64,000 nucleotides of DNA from positions 1,368,001-1,432,000 of the forward strand of contig NZ_CP132542.1 in the NCBI RefSeq assembly GCF_030845175.1. The letters are read 5' to 3'. Positions 1 through 8,016 of the stretch are shown here, piece by piece; the stretch's first letter is position 1; each line of letters starts with the position of its first letter. The notes under the pieces are model-generated. The model saw nothing but the letters and a program-made list of their open reading frames with translations. It ran no database searches and was not told where the DNA came from. The position numbers were made by a program, and so were the translations under genes. The DNA comes from Coralliovum pocilloporae. GTDB taxonomy: Bacteria; Pseudomonadota; Alphaproteobacteria; Rhizobiales; Cohaesibacteraceae.

Positions 1-198
1 GTTGTTCCTGTGGCACTTTCGCTGCTGTGGCTGAGACTCCTTCTGCAGGCCTTCGGTTTTGCAAGGCTTGTTCACGATCCAGGCAAGGCACCAGTTGCTG
101 TGCCTCTGATTGAGAATGTGACAGAGCACGCCCAGCACGAAATCGAGGAAGCCTTTGGCGACGACGCCGAGAACCCGGAAGGGGAGGCACGGTCATGA
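1..198 (+). CDS. TRAP transporter small permease, C-terminal part (DctQ-like)
   Basis: The gene is cut by the window edge; the reading frame is open from base 1 and ends at 198. What is visible is the end of a membrane helix (LSLLWLRLLLQAFGFARL) followed by an acidic cytoplasmic tail. The stop overlaps the start of the next gene in an ATGA, and that gene is a clear TRAP large permease, so this is most likely the small membrane subunit of the same tripartite transporter. Small-permease tails are poorly conserved, so the call leans on context. The periplasmic binding protein would lie upstream, outside the window. Confidence 0.75.
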   Translation, partial: VVPVALSLLWLRLLLQAFGFARLVHDPGKAPVAVPLIENVTEHAQHEIEEAFGDDAENPEGEARS

Positions 199-1520
199 CT
201 CCGTTTGAAATCGGCCTTCTGCTGACAGGTGTTCTGCTGGTCCTCGTTCTGATGGGTGTCCGTGTGGCATTCGCAGCAGGCTTCATCGGTTTTCTTGGCC
301 TTCTGGCCATTTTCTCAACGCGCATGGGGTTTGAACGGGGCGCCATCGCTGCCATCAAGATGGCTGGCACGATACCCCATTCAAAATCGGTGACCTATGC
401 GTTGTCTCTGCTGCCGACCTTCATTCTCATCGGTTTTCTCGCCTATTATGCCGGGCTGACAAAAAAGCTGTTTGAAGCGGCCAAGCGCTGGCTGGGCTGG
501 TTGCCGGGCGGCCTTGCAGTTTCAACCATTTTTGCAACAGCGGGCTTTGCAGCCGTATCCGGGGCCAGTGTGGCAACAGCAGCCGTCTTTGCCCGTGTGG
601 CCATTCCGGAAATGCTGAAGGAAGGCTATTCAAAGCCATTGGCCGCAGGTGTTGTCGCCGCTGGCGGCACGCTTGCCACACTTATCCCGCCTTCCACCAT
701 TCTGGTTATCTACGCCATTATCGTTGAGCAATCCGTCGGCCAGCTTTTGATCGCAGGATTTATCCCCGGTGTCGTATCAGCTCTCATCTATGGCGGTCTG
801 GTCGTGGCCATGGCGGTTTTCGGGCGCCAGCCAGCCCCAAGGATTACCGGCTTCACATGGACACAGAGATTCGCCTCCGTCCCGGGAACATTCCCCATTC
901 TGGCGGTGGTCGGCATCATTTTCTCAAGCCTTTACTTCGGCCTCGCCACACCCACGGAAGCCGGATCTCTGGGTGCATTCGTTATCCTGCTTGTGGCGCT
1001 CTATCGCGGCATGAAATGGAAGGATCTGTCTAAGGCCCTGCATGAGACAGCCAAGCTGACAGTAATGATCTTCACCATTATCTGGGGCGTTCTTCTCTAT
1101 GTACGGTTCCTTGGGTTTGCCGGATTGCCGGATGCATTCGAGCAGTTCATCGTTGGCCTGGACCAACCGCCTCTGGTCACGCTTCTGCTGATCCTCTGCG
1201 GATACGCCATTCTTGGCATGTTCATGGACGCCATCGGCATGCTGCTGCTGACGCTTCCCGTGGTTTATCCTGCTGTGATCGCACTTGGATATGACCCGAT
1301 ATGGTTCGGCATTATCGTGGTCAAGATGGCAGAACTCTGCCTGATCACACCACCCATCGGCCTCAACTGCTTTGTGGTCAGCGGTGTCAGGCCGGATATT
1401 CCGGTTCAGGATGTGTTCCGTGGAGCAACGCCCTTCTTCGTGGCCGATGTTATCACGGTTGGTGTTCTCATCGCCTTCCCGTCTATTGTTCTGTGGCTGC
1501 CCCAGACGATGTTCGGATAA
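195..1520 (+). CDS. TRAP transporter large permease (DctM-like)
   Basis: This is a 441-residue very hydrophobic protein with about twelve predicted membrane segments, the usual size for the TRAP large permease. It forms the Na+-driven channel that, with the small permease and a periplasmic binding protein, imports organic acids or related solutes across the inner membrane. The family-like segments SGASVATAAVFARVAIPEM (near residues 119-137) and GGTLATLIPPSTILVIYAI (near 157-175) are visible. The start overlaps the preceding small-permease stop (ATGA), implying translational coupling. A hairpin terminator follows directly. The substrate cannot be read from this subunit. Confidence 0.92.
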   Translation: MTPFEIGLLLTGVLLVLVLMGVRVAFAAGFIGFLGLLAIFSTRMGFERGAIAAIKMAGTIPHSKSVTYALSLLPTFILIGFLAYYAGLTKKLFEAAKRWLGWLPGGLAVSTIFATAGFAAVSGASVATAAVFARVAIPEMLKEGYSKPLAAGVVAAGGTLATLIPPSTILVIYAIIVEQSVGQLLIAGFIPGVVSALIYGGLVVAMAVFGRQPAPRITGFTWTQRFASVPGTFPILAVVGIIFSSLYFGLATPTEAGSLGAFVILLVALYRGMKWKDLSKALHETAKLTVMIFTIIWGVLLYVRFLGFAGLPDAFEQFIVGLDQPPLVTLLLILCGYAILGMFMDAIGMLLLTLPVVYPAVIALGYDPIWFGIIVVKMAELCLITPPIGLNCFVVSGVRPDIPVQDVFRGATPFFVADVITVGVLIAFPSIVLWLPQTMFG

Positions 1521-1524
1521 ACAG

Positions 1525-1560
1525 AAAGCCCCCTGCTCATCACTGATACAGGGGGCTTTT
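1525..1560 (+). terminator. Rho-independent terminator after TRAP operon
   Basis: An 11-bp perfect stem (AAAGCCCCCTG pairing with CAGGGGGCTTT) with a 13-base loop is followed by T residues. It sits between two convergent genes and probably serves the TRAP operon on the plus strand and, less strongly, the minus-strand isomerase gene. Confidence 0.85.
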
Positions 1561-1597
1561 ATAGGGGCTTTCCATATTTGTCAGATGGAACGACCGG

Positions 1598-2212
1598 TTA
1601 CTCGTCTGTTTTCACCTTCGGTGTCCAGGCAAAAGCCATTTCCATCCGGTCATTACCCCAGAACAGCTCACCATCCTCGGTCACGAATGTGGGTGCACCA
1701 AAGAGCCCTGCTTTTGCAGCCGCCTGGCTCTGCTTCTTGAGACCCGTCTTCACATCGGGACTTGCAGCAAGGGCCATGGTTTCATCCGCATCAACACGGC
1801 AGGCCCTCAGGATACGGTGCAGAACCTTCTTGTCGGAGATCTGCCACCCTTCTCCAAACTCGGCCAGGAAGATGCTTTTGACAAAACCGGCCATTTCCTC
1901 CCGGCCTGAAAGGGCATAAGCCAGCCGGGCTGCCGTCAGGCCGTTCTGCGGGAATGGATCGGGCTTGACCACCGGCAGTCCAATCTCCTCGGCCAGTCGT
2001 TCCAGGTCGCGCCACATATAGGCACCTTTGGCAGGATAGACATTAAATGGCGATGTATCCCATCCCATCTCCTTGAAGATGGGGCCCAGCAGAAATGGCT
2101 TCCAGACCACATCCACATCATAATCGTCAGCGACCGATTCGATGCGCATGGCGGAGATATAGGAATAGGTGGACGCGAATTCGAACCAGAATTCGACTTG
2201 TTTCTTCGCCAT
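1598..2212 (-). CDS. 2-hydroxychromene-2-carboxylate isomerase family protein (DsbA-like thioredoxin fold)
   Basis: This 204-residue protein has the HCCA isomerase / kappa-class GST layout: an N-terminal strand and loop (VEFWFEFASTYSYISAMRI), a central helical insertion, and a C-terminal thioredoxin-like part with GAPTFVTEDGELFWGNDRM. Serine or threonine takes the place of the CxxC pair, as in HCCA isomerases rather than true DsbA oxidases. Members isomerise aromatic degradation intermediates with glutathione or act in other GSH-dependent chemistry. No aromatic-degradation genes are nearby, so the substrate is unknown. The start has a good SD (GGAG, 8 bases upstream). Confidence 0.85.
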   Translation of the reverse strand: MAKKQVEFWFEFASTYSYISAMRIESVADDYDVDVVWKPFLLGPIFKEMGWDTSPFNVYPAKGAYMWRDLERLAEEIGLPVVKPDPFPQNGLTAARLAYALSGREEMAGFVKSIFLAEFGEGWQISDKKVLHRILRACRVDADETMALAASPDVKTGLKKQSQAAAKAGLFGAPTFVTEDGELFWGNDRMEMAFAWTPKVKTDE

Positions 2213-2292
2213 GAGCGACTCCTTTTTTATCGATCATAGCACGAGGAAACCCTTTGTACCGTGGTATGCATGTCACCCGGGGTGATAACTTC

Positions 2293-2320
2293 TTGCTTAT
2301 GGCTTATTTCCCGCTAAAGT
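2293..2320 (+). promoter_or_regulatory. Possible sigma-70-type promoter for argG
   Basis: TTGCTT (2293-2298) and TAAAGT (2315-2320) are separated by 16 bases and lie about 60 bases before the argG start, in the 170-bp gap shared with the divergent isomerase gene. The match to consensus is partial; assigned by eye only. Confidence 0.35.
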
Positions 2321-2382
2321 GCCGCCGAATTGACGACAGGCCGCACATGCCGGATGCGGCGGGAAAATAAGGGGTTTGCGTT

Positions 2383-3612
2383 ATGTCAGCCACGGGCGAC
2401 ATCAAGAAAGTTGTTCTTGCCTATTCAGGCGGTCTGGACACATCGATCATCCTCAAATGGCTTCAAACCACATATGAGTGCGAAGTGGTGACCTTCACCG
2501 CCGATCTCGGCCAGGGTGAAGAACTGGAGCCAGCCCGCAAGAAAGCGGAAATGCTGGGCATTCGCGAGATTTACATCGAAGACCTGCGTGAGGAATTTGT
2601 CCGCGACTTCGTTTATCCGATGTTCCGCGCCAATGCGCTCTATGAAGGCGTCTATCTGCTGGGCACCTCCATTGCACGGCCGCTGATTTCCAAGCGCCTT
2701 GTGGAGATTGCCGCTGAGACAGGTGCAGATGCCGTTTCTCACGGTGCCACCGGCAAGGGCAATGATCAGGTCCGTTTCGAACTGGCAGCCTACGCGCTCA
2801 ACCCGGATATCAAGGTTATCGCTCCCTGGCGCGAATGGGATCTGACCTCACGCACCCGGCTTCTTGAGTTCGCTGAACAGAATCAGATTCCGATTGCCAA
2901 AGACAAGCGCGGCGAGGCACCGTTCTCTGTGGATGCTAACCTGCTTCACACATCATCCGAAGGCAAGGTTCTGGAAGATCCGGCTATCGAAAGCCCGGAT
3001 TTCGTCTACTCCCGCACCCTCAGCCCTGAGGAAGCGCCGGACAAGGCCACCTATATCGAAGTCGGTTTCGAGAAGGGTGATGCTGTGTCCATCGACGGCG
3101 AAGCCCTCAGCCCGGCCAGCCTGCTGACCAAGCTGAACGAACTGGGACGTGCCAACGGCATTGGCCGCCTTGACCTGGTAGAAAACCGTTTTGTCGGCAT
3201 GAAATCACGCGGCATTTACGAAACACCGGGCGGCACCATTCTTCTTGCAGCCCACCGCGGCATTGAATCCATCACCCTTGACCGGGGCGCCGCCCACCTC
3301 AAGGATGAGCTGATGCCGCGCTATGCCGAACTGGTCTATTACGGCTTCTGGTATTCACCGGAACGCGAGATGCTTCAGGCCCTGATTGACAAATCCCAGG
3401 AGCATGTCTCCGGTACAGTCACACTGAAGCTCTACAAGGGCAATGTGGATGTGGTCGGCCGCGCATCGCCCTATTCTCTCTATTCAGAAGATCTGGTGAC
3501 CTTCGAAGAAGGCGCCGTTGCCTATGATCACCGCGATGCGGCAGGCTTCATCAAGCTGAACGCATTGCGTCTCAGAACGCTGGGACAGCGCAAGCGGAAG
3601 CTCGGCCTGTAA
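2383..3612 (+). CDS. argG: Argininosuccinate synthase
   Basis: This 409-residue protein carries the ATP-pyrophosphatase P-loop [15 protein letters not shown] near residues 13-27. It also has the family segments [15 protein letters not shown] and [17 protein letters not shown]. It joins citrulline and aspartate with ATP to give argininosuccinate, the penultimate step of arginine synthesis in the cytoplasm. The length matches the type I enzyme. It is a single-gene unit: divergent from the isomerase gene and closed by a strong terminator. The start at 2383 gives the usual N-terminus just before the P-loop strand. Confidence 0.98.
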   Translation: MSATGDIKKVVLAYSGGLDTSIILKWLQTTYECEVVTFTADLGQGEELEPARKKAEMLGIREIYIEDLREEFVRDFVYPMFRANALYEGVYLLGTSIARPLISKRLVEIAAETGADAVSHGATGKGNDQVRFELAAYALNPDIKVIAPWREWDLTSRTRLLEFAEQNQIPIAKDKRGEAPFSVDANLLHTSSEGKVLEDPAIESPDFVYSRTLSPEEAPDKATYIEVGFEKGDAVSIDGEALSPASLLTKLNELGRANGIGRLDLVENRFVGMKSRGIYETPGGTILLAAHRGIESITLDRGAAHLKDELMPRYAELVYYGFWYSPEREMLQALIDKSQEHVSGTVTLKLYKGNVDVVGRASPYSLYSEDLVTFEEGAVAYDHRDAAGFIKLNALRLRTLGQRKRKLGL

Positions 3613-3662
3613 GGCGCATCGCCCCAGGCCGGGAAACAACCGGACGACAAATGATGGACTTC

Positions 3663-3689
3663 AAAAGGCGACCTGTTGGTCGCCTTTTT
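3663..3689 (+). terminator. Bidirectional terminator between argG and folK
   Basis: AAAAGGCGACC and GGTCGCCTTTT form an 11-bp stem around a TGTT loop, with five Ts on the plus strand and four on the minus strand. The folK stop codon (3688-3690) overlaps its right edge, so one hairpin can end both convergent transcripts. Confidence 0.85.
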
Positions 3690-4167
3690 ATTTGACCGGG
3701 ATAACCTCATCCCTGTCTTCAAGGCGTGACAGATGTGTATCCAGCGTCTCGCTAAACAGCGCAAGCCCCGGCATCACATCGCGCATGGGTACAAGGACAA
3801 AAGCCCGCTCCAGAATCCGTGGATGCGGGACCTGTAGACGATCTGTCTCAATCACATCATCGCCATAGGTCAGCACATCAATATCGATGATTCTCGGCCC
3901 CCAGCGGATGCTCCGTTCACGCCCAAGCTGTTTCTCTATATCAAGGCATCGGTCCAGAAGGTCTTCCGCATCACGGTCTGTTTCCACAAGCACGCAGGCA
4001 TTGACGAACCAGTCCTGATCCTCATAGCCCCATGGAGCGGTCTGATAGAAACGGGATACAGCAACCACCGAGACATTTTCCAGGCCATCCAGCTGTTCCA
4101 ATGCCGCGTTGAGATGGCCGATCTTGTCTCCGATATTGCTGCCAAGGCCGAGAATTGCTGTGGTCAT
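3688..4167 (-). CDS. folK: 2-amino-4-hydroxy-6-hydroxymethyldihydropteridine pyrophosphokinase
   Basis: HPPK transfers pyrophosphate from ATP to the pterin alcohol, giving the substrate for dihydropteroate synthase in folate synthesis. The 159-residue protein shows the family order: LGLGSNIGDK at the N-terminus, SRFYQTAPWGYEDQDWFVNA (pterin loop), and the signature RWGPRIIDIDVLTYGDD with the Mg-binding DxD. It lies 6 bases downstream of folP and is surely co-transcribed with it. No folB (dihydroneopterin aldolase) lies between or beside them, although in many relatives folB sits in this cluster. Confidence 0.96.
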   Translation of the reverse strand: MTTAILGLGSNIGDKIGHLNAALEQLDGLENVSVVAVSRFYQTAPWGYEDQDWFVNACVLVETDRDAEDLLDRCLDIEKQLGRERSIRWGPRIIDIDVLTYGDDVIETDRLQVPHPRILERAFVLVPMRDVMPGLALFSETLDTHLSRLEDRDEVIPVK

Positions 4168-4173
4168 GGCTGC

Positions 4174-4995
4174 TTACCGGCGGAAAATAGCATCTGCCAC
4201 ACGGCAGGCATCCACATGAGGCTTCACATCGTGAACCCGGACAATATCCACAATGCCTGATCCGAGGGTGGCGATATTGCTGCCAATAGTCCCAAACAGC
4301 CGGTCATGAGCCTCCGCATCCAGAATGTGCCCTATAAAACGCTTTCTCGACGTACCCATCAGAACAGGAAGGTCATGAACACCCAGCTCGCCGAGCCGGT
4401 TGAGAACGATGAGATTCTGTTCGATGGATTTACCAAAGCCGATACCCGGATCGAGAACCATACGGCTTTTCGGAATACCGGCCTGCTCTGCCAGAGCAAT
4501 CGACCTAGCAAAAAACGTGTTGATATCCTCGACAATATCGATGCTCTCATCAACCGCTGTCCGATTGTGCATCATGATAACCGGAACGCCCAGCTCTGCG
4601 GCCGTGTCCGCCATGGCCGCATCCTTCTGCAGGCCCCAGACATCATTGATGATATGCGCACCGGCACCGATTGCCCGCCGCGCAACATCCGCCTTGTAGG
4701 TATCGATAGAAATGGTTGCCCCAAGCGGCGCAATCGCTTCCAGAACCGGCAGGACGCGCGCCAGTTCATCTTCCGCAGAAACGGGCGTTGAGCCGGGTCG
4801 GGTGGATTCGCCACCCACATCAATAATATCCGCGCCACCATCCAGCATGGCCCGTGCATGAGCCCTGGCCGCAGCAGGTGCATCAAACTTGCCGCCATCG
4901 GAGAACGAATCCGGCGTGACATTCAGGATACCCATAACCAGTGTCCGGGCACCACGCTCGATTTTCAAAGGCCCAAGATCCAAGATTGCGCTCAT
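4174..4995 (-). CDS. folP: Dihydropteroate synthase
   Basis: This 273-residue TIM-barrel enzyme condenses 6-hydroxymethyl-dihydropterin pyrophosphate with p-aminobenzoate; it is the sulfonamide target. Both family signatures are visible: MGILNVTPDSFSDGGKF near residue 22 and GGADIIDVGGESTRPGS near 52, plus DPGIGFGKS and the C-terminal VRVHDV. A strong SD (GGAGG, 5 bases) supports the start. It is first in a folP-folK pair reading left. Confidence 0.97.
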   Translation of the reverse strand: MSAILDLGPLKIERGARTLVMGILNVTPDSFSDGGKFDAPAAARAHARAMLDGGADIIDVGGESTRPGSTPVSAEDELARVLPVLEAIAPLGATISIDTYKADVARRAIGAGAHIINDVWGLQKDAAMADTAAELGVPVIMMHNRTAVDESIDIVEDINTFFARSIALAEQAGIPKSRMVLDPGIGFGKSIEQNLIVLNRLGELGVHDLPVLMGTSRKRFIGHILDAEAHDRLFGTIGSNIATLGSGIVDIVRVHDVKPHVDACRVADAIFRR

Positions 4996-5081
4996 CAGAG
5001 CCTCCGTTCCCAGAACAAGTCTGCTGGCTATCTCTCACCGGCTTCAATGGGTGTCAAGCGGTAGCGAAGAGACGCGCAAAG

Positions 5082-5111
5082 AAAAACCCCGGCGGATTTC
5101 TCCGCCGGGGT
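5082..5111 (-). terminator. Terminator of the porin gene
   Basis: A 10-bp GC-rich stem (CCCCGGCGGA with TCCGCCGGGG) and a four-base loop are followed on the minus strand by five Ts. It starts 24 bases after the porin stop codon. The strength fits a highly expressed outer-membrane protein gene. Confidence 0.92.
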
Positions 5112-5134
5112 CAGATCAAACGTCAGACTATGAC

Positions 5135-6511
5135 TTAGAAGTCACGCTGTACGCGGAAAACAACGTTCCAGACATCTTCCTCGATGTCACCGACACCGTT
5201 CACGTCAAGACCTTCGGTTTCAACGCGGTTCCATGCGCCTTCAACAGCAAACAGGAGACCGGAAACCGGGGTCCAGCGAACGTTACCGATCACACCGTAG
5301 GCTTCAACATCCGGAATACCTGCGATTTCGGCATCGGTGTACGAACCAGAGATCGCAAAGCTGACATCAGAGGAGAAGAAGTGCTGGAAACCACCGAGAA
5401 CGGTGAAGATTTCAGATTCTTCGAGGTTGCCGTCAACGATTGTTGCATCCGGGATCACAAAGCTGCCACCGAGACCACCAGCAGAGGCATTGAGCCCCGG
5501 GGTCGGAAGACCTGAGATATAGCCAGATGCATAGGCAAAGCGGGAAGCACCTTCAGCATAGACAGCCTGGATACCGATTGTGTCGTTCTGGCCAGCGAAC
5601 GGTACGTTCAATGTGACGCCACCACCGATGGCCCAGCCCAGCGTTTCATCATCGCCGCCGGATGCACCGTCAGTTTCGATGTAGTGCAAAGCGCCAACAA
5701 CGTTTGCAGAACCCCAGGACTGGTTCAGGTTCAGGTTAACAACAAGATCCGGAGCTTCATCATCCTGCTGAACATTGTCAAAAGCAGCAACCGTTGCGGG
5801 ACCAATGACCCCAGGAGGGATAGCAACACCACCAGGGCCCGGATCAACCGTAATAGCACCACCACTGACCGTTACAGCCTGACCCGCACTGTTCACACCG
5901 GAACCAAGGTCGAGAACCTGGGAGTTACGACCGAAAGCAGAGGTCTGGCTCTCAAGGGATGCCGTGATAGAGAAACCGTTACCAAGCTGGTAGGTGTAGG
6001 CAAGAAGGTTCACTTCATCATAAGGCTCAGCAATGTCGACCTGCGGAGCAAGACCGAAATAGCCGTGATATATGCTGGCGAATGAATCGTTGCGACCGAA
6101 AGTAAAGCCGCCCCACTGGATGAAGGCAGATTCAACAACCAGACGACCACGTGTGTCACCTGCCGGACCAAGGCCGAAGTTACCAGTACGGAACTGTGCG
6201 GAACCATAAGCACGCAGCAGACCAAAATCTGTCTGTGTACGAGCGTCCAGACGGACATAATAACGAGCCTGGTACAGGAACTGACCATCGCCATCATCGA
6301 AGTTGTCGCGATCGATGTAGGCATAATCGGCGCGGATACGACCGCCAACACGCAGGCAGGTATCAGAACCCGGGATATAATAGAAACCGGAGCCGTAAGC
6401 GTCACAGACGCGAACGTAATCAATCGGTTCTGCAGGAAGATCTGCAGCCTGAGCACCACCAACGGTCATCAGGGCAGCAGCAGAGCCCAGAACAAGGCTT
6501 TTAAAGGTCAT
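5135..6511 (-). CDS. Outer-membrane porin, Porin_2 family
   Basis: From the ATG at 6511 the product is 458 residues. A signal peptide ends near AGGAQA-ADLP (VGGAQAAD, about residue 22). The mature start carries the paired cysteines seen in this alphaproteobacterial porin family (VCDAYG and DTCLRVGGRIRADY), then alternating beta strands, ending in FRVQRDF with the C-terminal aromatic residue used for outer-membrane insertion. The frame stays open further upstream, but ATG 6511 has a GGAG seven bases ahead and directly starts the signal peptide, so it is preferred over 6523. General diffusion porin; single-gene unit with its own strong terminator. Confidence 0.92.
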   Translation of the reverse strand: MTFKSLVLGSAAALMTVGGAQAADLPAEPIDYVRVCDAYGSGFYYIPGSDTCLRVGGRIRADYAYIDRDNFDDGDGQFLYQARYYVRLDARTQTDFGLLRAYGSAQFRTGNFGLGPAGDTRGRLVVESAFIQWGGFTFGRNDSFASIYHGYFGLAPQVDIAEPYDEVNLLAYTYQLGNGFSITASLESQTSAFGRNSQVLDLGSGVNSAGQAVTVSGGAITVDPGPGGVAIPPGVIGPATVAAFDNVQQDDEAPDLVVNLNLNQSWGSANVVGALHYIETDGASGGDDETLGWAIGGGVTLNVPFAGQNDTIGIQAVYAEGASRFAYASGYISGLPTPGLNASAGGLGGSFVIPDATIVDGNLEESEIFTVLGGFQHFFSSDVSFAISGSYTDAEIAGIPDVEAYGVIGNVRWTPVSGLLFAVEGAWNRVETEGLDVNGVGDIEEDVWNVVFRVQRDF

Positions 6512-6876
6512 CAGTTTCTCCATTGAGAGATTTTTTAATTCATGTGACGGGGAAACTGTTATCGACCTGTTTTCATATTGTATAGATGCCAAAAAACAGA
6601 AAAATATACTGTGATAATCAAGTAACAATCCCATTTGGGGGTAATATATGAAAAAATGAATGTATTGATTGTCAATTAAACATATACGAATATCGTAATT
6701 CACCAGAACGTTATTTGCTCCTTTTGGGGGTCGTTGTCAAATTACTAAATATGAACTGACCTCCAATCAGTTTGAGCGGGCCCTGAAAGCACCCCACCTT
6801 TTTCGGGGCCCGCACCAGACATCGAACATTATTTCAGGTGCACTAAAAAGGTGCCTTGTACTGGGAGCGAGATCCA
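6512..6876. other. AT-rich divergent intergenic region (porin / LuxR)
   Basis: About 365 bases separate the porin and LuxR-type gene starts. The porin side is strikingly AT-rich with runs of A and T, as expected for a strong promoter and leader; TATACA-like boxes occur near 6580 on the minus strand but no single promoter stands out. The right half holds an inverted repeat, GCGGGCCC (6776-6783) with GGGCCCGC (6806-6813), separated by 22 bases. No convincing gene is seen. Confidence 0.5.
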
Positions 6877-7674
6877 ATGCTGCGCACACTTGACACTGGA
6901 ACGAAAAGAGACTCCAACATTGCGATTTCCAGGAACAGGGATCTCGGTAGAGAACTTGATTCTGTACGTGAAATCAGCGGGATGGATACGGCCTGGATCG
7001 GATTTCTGACCACGCTGAAAGGAGCCAATGGCGCCATGCTGGAATCCGGCAAAATTGCGCAGAGCGGCTTCTCCGGACCACTTTTCAAGCAGTATCTGTC
7101 AACTTTTGACGGTGCTTCAGGCCTGTCTTACGGAAATGATCCAATCTGCCGGGCCATGTTTAGCCAGACACTCCCCCTGTTCTGGGCGCTGGACGAAAAA
7201 CAGCCAGCCCTCCTGTTTGAGGAGACCAGCCGGACGGAACAGGAACAGGCCCTTAAACGGGTGCAGCTTGGACAGAACTGGGGCGTAACAATCCCCGTTC
7301 ACCTGCCAACACACGCCATGCTGCTGGTCACATTGAGCAGTTCAACAGTCAATCAGGACAGGGTCTTTCTTCAGGGTGCTCTCAGCGTCAGGCAGGGCGA
7401 ACTTCTGATGCAGGCTCATAAGCTTGCGCAGATCTGTACGGAAAAGCTGACATGGGATCGTGTCACCACATCGAATGGCAAACGCATCCTCTCACCCCGT
7501 GAACGGGACTGCCTCTCTCTGGCGCGCCGTGGCCTGACAGCTGCAGGCATTGCGGAAGAGATCAATCTGCAGCCTGAAACCTGCCGCAGCTATCTCAAAT
7601 CAGCCTATCGCAAGCTCGATGTTCAGAACCGGACAGAAGCCGTGATCAGAGCCATGGAGCTTGGTGAGATCTGA
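6877..7674 (+). CDS. LuxR-family transcriptional regulator (autoinducer-binding-like domain plus HTH)
   Basis: The 265-residue protein has a C-terminal LuxR helix-turn-helix (LSPRERDCLSLARRG, then AAGIAEEINLQPETCRSYLK, about residues 200-255). Its N-terminal half has the spacing of a LuxR autoinducer-binding domain: NDP (in place of YxxxDP), a Trp in LPLFWAL, and WGVTIPVH. No luxI-type synthase lies in the window, so it would be a LuxR solo if it binds a signal at all. ATG 6877 is preferred over an upstream in-frame TTG because GGGAG precedes it by 9 bases. Its target is unknown; the divergent porin is one candidate. Confidence 0.8.
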   Translation: MLRTLDTGTKRDSNIAISRNRDLGRELDSVREISGMDTAWIGFLTTLKGANGAMLESGKIAQSGFSGPLFKQYLSTFDGASGLSYGNDPICRAMFSQTLPLFWALDEKQPALLFEETSRTEQEQALKRVQLGQNWGVTIPVHLPTHAMLLVTLSSSTVNQDRVFLQGALSVRQGELLMQAHKLAQICTEKLTWDRVTTSNGKRILSPRERDCLSLARRGLTAAGIAEEINLQPETCRSYLKSAYRKLDVQNRTEAVIRAMELGEI

Positions 7675-8016
7675 TTACCAGACTATTTTACGGAATTCCT
7701 CGCTCACAAATCTCCAGAGGAAACGCGGAAGGGGCAGTCTTTACGGGCTGCCCCTTTCGCGTTCCAGTACGCCTTCTGGCAAACCCCTCATTCCAACTCT
7801 CGCAATCGTCTTAGCCTAATTGACAAGGCAATCTGTTCACTGTCGTCGACGAAAGTTGCATTGAAAGCCATAGACGCACTTGCCTGTTGTCAGCATAATC
7901 GCGACCTGAGTGGGCCGTTCGTCGCATAGTGCGAATATCAGGCTTTGGACGGGTTTCGGGCTTGGGACCCGAGTTGCGTTAGATCTGAGGGCTTTGGCCT
8001 GACACGGGAGGACCGG
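7675..8016. other. Intergenic region before acs
   Basis: This 342-base gap holds the terminator of the LuxR-type gene (7722-7763) and then the leader and promoter region of acs. A frame continuous with acs is open from 7945 but has no start with an SD before 8017. No other gene is supported; a minus-strand frame here continues into acs antisense and is judged a shadow. Confidence 0.5.
7722..7763 (+). terminator. Hairpin after the LuxR-type gene
   Basis: AACGCG-G-AAGGGGCAG pairs with CTGCCCCTT-T-CGCGTT around a ten-base loop, a long GC-rich hairpin 47 bases after the stop codon. It lacks a T run on either side, so termination strength is uncertain. Confidence 0.55.

Noticed and set aside
7948..8016. 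Extended N-terminus of Acs from the upstream open frame
   Set aside because: No SD precedes the upstream start, whereas ATG 8017 has GGGAGGA at good spacing and gives the normal length.
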